Position numbers and translations under genes: made by a program. The notes under the pieces were generated by a model. It had not been told where the DNA came from and ran no database searches. It worked only from the letters and a program-made list of their open reading frames with translations. From Pavlovales sp. CCMP2436 (lineage: Eukaryota > Haptophyta > Pavlovophyceae > Pavlovales), in contig MU631379.1 of NCBI GenBank assembly GCA_026770615.1, positions 300,770 through 316,256 on the forward strand: a stretch of DNA of 15,487 nucleotides, read 5' to 3'. Numbering within the stretch: position 1 is the stretch's first letter; each line of letters begins with the position of its first letter. Below, piece by piece: positions 12,123-15,487 of this stretch.

Positions 12123-13136
12123 ATGTATTACGGGACGATTCCGATAAATTGGGCGCCGTCGATCCACCGGACCGGCGGCTTCCCTATTCAACACCTCCTG
12201 CGCCTTCTCTCGTGGGTGACCGCGCCGCCGCAGGGCACGTCCGTCGAGCGCTTCTCGCTGGGCTTCCTGAGCACGGCGGCGCTGCAGCCCTACCTGCGTG
12301 AGGGCTCGCTCGCGTTGCGCTGGCTGCTCGCGCGCGAGGATACGGACCCAACCTCCGCCGGGCTGCGCTACGCCTGCGCGGTATTGCATGTGGACGAGCA
12401 CGACAAATGCGCCAGTCGTGAGGCGATGGAGGAGTGCATCCGCACCTCGGACGTCTGCAACTACTTCGCCCCGTTCCTGACCTCGGGCGAGACGCAGGGC
12501 ATCGTGCCGGACTTCGCGCTCGAGCAGGCCCTCGTCTTAGCGGCGCGCGTCGCTTCGAACGAAGACTGCGCCGAGACAAGCGGCTCCTTCGCCAAGACCT
12601 ACACCAGGCTCGTTAACCTGGTGTACACGTACGTCGCCGTGGAGAACTACACCGAGGGTCCGGAGCCGTGGGTTTTCGCCGCGCTCCTCCGCCTGCCCTC
12701 CATCGCTCCGTCCGCGGAGTACGCCGGGATCGTGGGCGGCTGCTTCATCACGGGCTTGCACAAGCGTGCGCTCTACAATGTAGAGCTCTACGGAGAGCGC
12801 TTCATCGCGGTGCTCATCGAGAAGAACAGCTTCCGCAACGCGCGCGAGTGGTGCCGCATGTTCATCGACATGGGCATGCACCTGATCGGGCTCGAGGACG
12901 GCGACCACGAGTTCGTCTGCCACAAGGCCCTCTTCCAGCAGCAGATCCAGGACTTTGACACGCGAACCACCATCGCGGCCTTCCAGTGCCGCTCGCACGG
13001 CTTCTACAACATCGACAAGTGGGACTACAACAATGACGTCGCGCAGCCGCTGGTCCTGCCGCCGGTGGTCCCGTTCTCGAGCTTCAACTTCGACACGGAG
13101 GTTATCAGCGTCGACTCGTCCGACCTCGACATGTAG
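12123..13136 (+). CDS. Hypothetical protein, 337 residues
   Basis: ATG at 12123, stop TAG at 13134-13136, uninterrupted. It begins MYYGTIPINWAPSIHRTGG. It appears mostly alpha-helical with repeated hydrophobic helices (LLRLLSWV, LALRWLLAR, EQALVLAARVA, NLVYTYVAVEN, FAALLRLP) and nine or so scattered Cys without a metal-binding pattern. The C-terminus is acidic and ends VISVDSSDLDM. No membrane span, signal or catalytic motif is evident, and I recognise no family. A helical-repeat or virion structural protein is possible. The promoter octamer 18 bases upstream and the GC-rich third positions tie it to the block. Confidence 0.75.
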   Translation: MYYGTIPINWAPSIHRTGGFPIQHLLRLLSWVTAPPQGTSVERFSLGFLSTAALQPYLREGSLALRWLLAREDTDPTSAGLRYACAVLHVDEHDKCASREAMEECIRTSDVCNYFAPFLTSGETQGIVPDFALEQALVLAARVASNEDCAETSGSFAKTYTRLVNLVYTYVAVENYTEGPEPWVFAALLRLPSIAPSAEYAGIVGGCFITGLHKRALYNVELYGERFIAVLIEKNSFRNAREWCRMFIDMGMHLIGLEDGDHEFVCHKALFQQQIQDFDTRTTIAAFQCRSHGFYNIDKWDYNNDVAQPLVLPPVVPFSSFNFDTEVISVDSSDLDM

Positions 13137-13139
13137 CGG

Positions 13140-13198
13140 GCCTGCCGATGTGGCGTTTTTTTTTGGCCGCCCAGCGCCCTTGCGCGCTCGAGGCAGGC
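13140..13198 (+). terminator. Possible 3' hairpin and T-run after the 337-residue gene
   Basis: GCCTGCC (13140-13146) can pair with GGCAGGC (13192-13198), with a run of nine T (13156-13164) between them, just after the stop codon at 13136. It fits a transcript 3' end, but the stem is only 7 base pairs. Confidence 0.3.
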
Positions 13199-13464
13199 GG
13201 GCCGTGAGCCCCCGATTGACGAAGTACAATTATACATCTACTGAATTAAATGAACTCATTTGACTTAGTCCTTAGCTCCGTATGCCCGTCTGCCGCCCAT
13301 TCGCAGGTGCCGCGCCGCCGTCGAGTGGGCCCGCGCCAGATCTGGTAGGCCTTGCGCCCTCTTGAGCTATTTTGCGGCTTTTCCTAACTGGATTCAAATA
13401 TTAACCCAGTGTGCCCCGGGCCCCCCAGTTAGTCCAAAACCCTTTTGGTGTGGAAATGACGGGT

Positions 13465-13565
13465 TTTTGGCGGGAAACGGATTTTAAACGGGCCCCCCGC
13501 GCCCCTCCAGGCCCCCCGGTTCCCGCTAACCCTTCCCGGCAAATGAGTACGATTTCCCGCCAAAA
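13465..13565. promoter_or_regulatory. Perfect 13-base inverted pair with E2F-like core
   Basis: TTTTGGCGGGAAA (13465-13477) and its exact reverse complement (13553-13565) face each other. TTTCCCGCC and GGCGGGAAA are close to the eukaryotic E2F/DP site. No gene follows within reach that I can support, so the regulatory reading is speculative. Confidence 0.35.
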
Positions 13566-13741
13566 CAGCACCTCCAAATTTAAAATTTTAAAACTTTTCA
13601 ACATATTTTAAAAATTCAAAAATGGGGTTCCAAAGCGCTCACATTTTGGAGTCCTGGACTTGTTTTAACCTTATAATCCCGTAAAAAAATGTCGGAATTG
13701 GCGCACTGGCCTTCTATATACACAGAATAATCAAGATACCC

Positions 13742-13758
13742 GAGCCGTCTGAGTCGGG
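13742..13758 (+). repeat. Right copy of the 17-base direct repeat
   Basis: It differs from 3644-3660 by one base. It also resembles the degenerate GAGCCCGAGGTGGG repeats just downstream, so it may be a member of that family and not an insertion footprint. Confidence 0.35.
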
Positions 13759-13837
13759 TCATAAATGTAATATATACGGTAGCCCGCGCACGGGGGGGGG
13801 TCGTGCATCGCTCGCTTCACCGGGAAAATATGTGCCT

Positions 13838-14222
13838 AGGTGGGGTATCATCGTCGGCCTCACGAGCCCCAGGTAGGGTATCACCGTCCTCAGGTAGGGG
13901 TATCACCGTCGGCTGACGAGCCCGGGGTCGGGGGAATGGATTTAGAAACTAATTTGATTAATTTTATTATTTTGCCGCATCCGAAGACTTCAACGCCTTA
14001 TGAGGGAAGGCAAGGGGGGGTAGGCCTTCATGGCACTGGCCAGATATGGTCAATATTAGCCAACATATTTTGCAATGTTAGCCAATATATATATATTTAG
14101 CTTAAACCTTTATTTTTTATTCTATTTTACATCACTGCCCGAGGTGGGGCTCATCACCAGAGGCAACGAGCCCGAGGTGGGCCCCACCTCGGGTATCACC
14201 GCCGCGGCCGCGGCCCGAGATC
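13838..14222 (+). repeat. Degenerate tandem and dispersed repeats (AGGTGGGGTATCACCGTCGG type)
   Basis: Related copies lie at about 13838-13868, 13871-13889, 13892-13924 and 14138-14200. Shared pieces are GAGCCC, AGGTGGGG and TATCACCGTC. At 14171-14193 one copy forms a perfect 11-base palindrome around a single C. I found no coding frame that explains them. Confidence 0.6.
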
Positions 14223-14330
14223 GGGTTTCACAGTGAAGCCCGAGACCGTGCGCGGGCTTCCGTATATATTACAAAAGTCCATCCTCAAAAAAATCCTGGT
14301 GAACCTATGAAAACATAAATTTCTCTGGTT

Positions 14331-14834
14331 TGGGGGGGCTTCGGTTAGTTTTCGACACATTTTAGTTTTCGTCGTACACACTGGAAAAAAATTTGATTAT
14401 TCGAAATCACGATGGCGAGCCCACTTTTGGCACATAAGAGCCCTCTGCGCGGGCGGGCGCAGAGCAGCGAGATATGGCGCACGGAAGGCGAGGCTGGTTG
14501 TGCTGACAGCTGGGCGTTTGCTTTCGAAGTACACCAGCGCCCGAACACTCCGTCGTCGCTTCCGTCCGCGCGTGGTTTGCTCGTCCACGTGGACAGGATC
14601 CCTGGTTAGTTTTCGACATAAGCTAGAACCAAGAGGCTCGGGGATCTCTTCCCAGCGGTGCGAGGAGTCGAGTTGCGACTTCGACGCGCTCAAATAAATT
14701 GGCGAACCGAGGGTTGTGGATGCGATGCTGTCGAGATCGCGCGGCCCACGTGCGCTGGTCTGCGATACTGAACCCGGGCGCGGACCTTGGTTTCGGCAGT
14801 TATTGTATGTCGAAAACTAACCGATGGCCCCCCA
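14331..14834. mobile_element. Non-autonomous element with about 27-base terminal inverted repeats
   Basis: The left end (14331-14357) and the right end (14808-14834, inverted) share a perfect 17-base core, TCGGTTAGTTTTCGACA. Outside it, a T plus G-run plus C tract matches with one or two differences. Total length is about 504 bases, the size of a miniature inverted-repeat transposable element. A third direct copy of the 15-base core is inside at 14604-14618. No target-site duplication is evident and no transposase is encoded. Confidence 0.55.
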
Positions 14835-14887
14835 TACCCAGCTCGCACCGGACTGAAAAGATAGTCGTCTCTAGGCGAGCTGTCATA

Positions 14888-14996
14888 GGACACGTCATTC
14901 TATATATTAGCGGCTCAGCATAGTTCAACAAGTGTTGTTCAGTCACTGGCTTGGTCGACGTCAGGCTGAGGTCGAGCGATCGGACACGTCATTCTA
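14888..14996 (+). repeat. 15-base direct repeat (14888-14902 and 14982-14996)
   Basis: GGACACGTCATTCTA is repeated exactly 94 bases apart, just outside the right end of the 504-base inverted-repeat element. Confidence 0.7.
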
Positions 14997-15024
14997 CAAT
15001 TATACCTTTAATTCGCGGCGACGG

Positions 15025-15043
15025 CGCGGCGGCTGCCGCCGCG
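15025..15043. other. GC-rich hairpin, 8-base-pair stem
   Basis: CGCGGCGG (15025-15032) pairs with CCGCCGCG (15036-15043) around CTG. It is isolated, with no adjacent gene. Confidence 0.4.
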
Positions 15044-15487
15044 ACTGCTACAAACAAATCTTAAAACGTCCCATACGTTAAAATAAAACTAGATCTATAG
15101 AGATACGCAAAAACCAACTAGATCCAAAGGTAAAAACCAATCCAGTTTGGAATTACTCAATTCAAAAAAAGCAAAATTCCGATTTGGATATCAGAAACAG
15201 GATTTTTAAAAGACCCAAACGCGAGTTAAAACTAACGTTTTGTCCAACCTGCTCGAGGGACTTGTGAATTGCATTCAGGTGTTGTTGGAGGTATGGCTCT
15301 TGTATATGCTCTTATAGCTACTGGCCAGGGTTATTGCATATACTCAAGCTATACTGCCTACATGCCTGCCCGCAGCACACAGCACTGCACACACTTACTG
15401 GCCACAACCCGTGTCATACGGGAGCCAGTTGCTGGTTTGGCTCAGTTTAAATTGTGATTGCCACTCAGTGATCGCTCAGTTTGCCGT

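Larger units (their letters stand above)
13137..15487. other. Repeat-rich region without a supported gene
   Basis: Only short open frames occur and none looks real. The stretch has a T9 run (13156-13164), an inverted 13-base pair, degenerate tandem repeats near 13.84 and 14.15 kb, AT-rich runs, a 504-base inverted-repeat element and further short direct repeats. A 62-codon frame at 15269 with a TTG start has a hydrophobic first half, but I do not call it. Confidence 0.6.

Noticed and set aside
14397..14893. Overlapping frames sharing the residues VSFRH or CRKLT
   Set aside because: The similarity comes from the repeated GGTTAGTTTTCGACA sequence of the inverted-repeat element, not from protein homology.
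1..15487. CRISPR array, rRNA or tRNA genes
   Set aside because: I found no regularly spaced identical repeats, no rRNA-like stretch, and no cloverleaf with a T-loop GTTCRANYC in the right place.

Overview
The window looks like eukaryotic chromosomal DNA, or a contig from a large-DNA-virus-like element, and not a bacterial chromosome. It has sparse genes with long AT-rich spacers, signals resembling short GT-AG introns, simple repeats, inverted-repeat elements, and two copies of Fanzor, the eukaryotic and giant-virus relative of TnpB nucleases. Composition is patchy. 1-1935 is mostly GC-rich, 1936-3640 is strongly AT-rich, 3640-13190 is a dense GC-rich gene block, and 13190-15487 is mixed and repeat-rich. 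The host cannot be named from sequence alone; a GC-rich protist or alga, or a virus of one, is an inference.

Layout. 1-336 is the C-terminal end of a Fanzor-type nuclease (+), followed by two GC-rich hairpins. 1411-1896 is a low-confidence Met/Gln/Asn-rich ORF (-). 1936-3640 holds only small AT-rich ORFs, some resembling exons. 3608-5836 (-) is a second, decayed Fanzor gene with two in-frame stops and two frameshifts. Next on the same strand are a truncated poxvirus A22/RuvC-like Holliday junction resolvase (5812-6033), a 43-residue membrane protein (6074-6205) and an unrecognised 1133-residue protein (6282-9683). A divergent gene that looks split (9728-10211, +) starts 44 bases away. A (-) group follows: 60, 92 and 173 residues. 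Two (+) genes, of 71 and 337 residues, complete the block. 13137-15487 has no gene I can support, but it carries tandem repeats, an E2F-like inverted pair and a roughly 504-base element with 27-base terminal inverted repeats.

The main result is a shared sequence signal in the 6.0-13.1 kb block. Eight start codons have an AT-rich octamer of the form WWWWTTCG (best form AAAATTCG), usually ending 16-20 bases before the ATG. A ninth, at 9728, has a one-mismatch version. Because the same signal occurs at the same spacing on both strands, these genes probably form one virus-like transcription unit with its own promoter code. Five of the genes are short predicted membrane proteins. With a RuvC-like resolvase also present, this suggests an endogenised or free relative of small nucleocytoplasmic-type viruses. 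No major capsid protein, packaging ATPase or polymerase is visible here, so that placement is inference.
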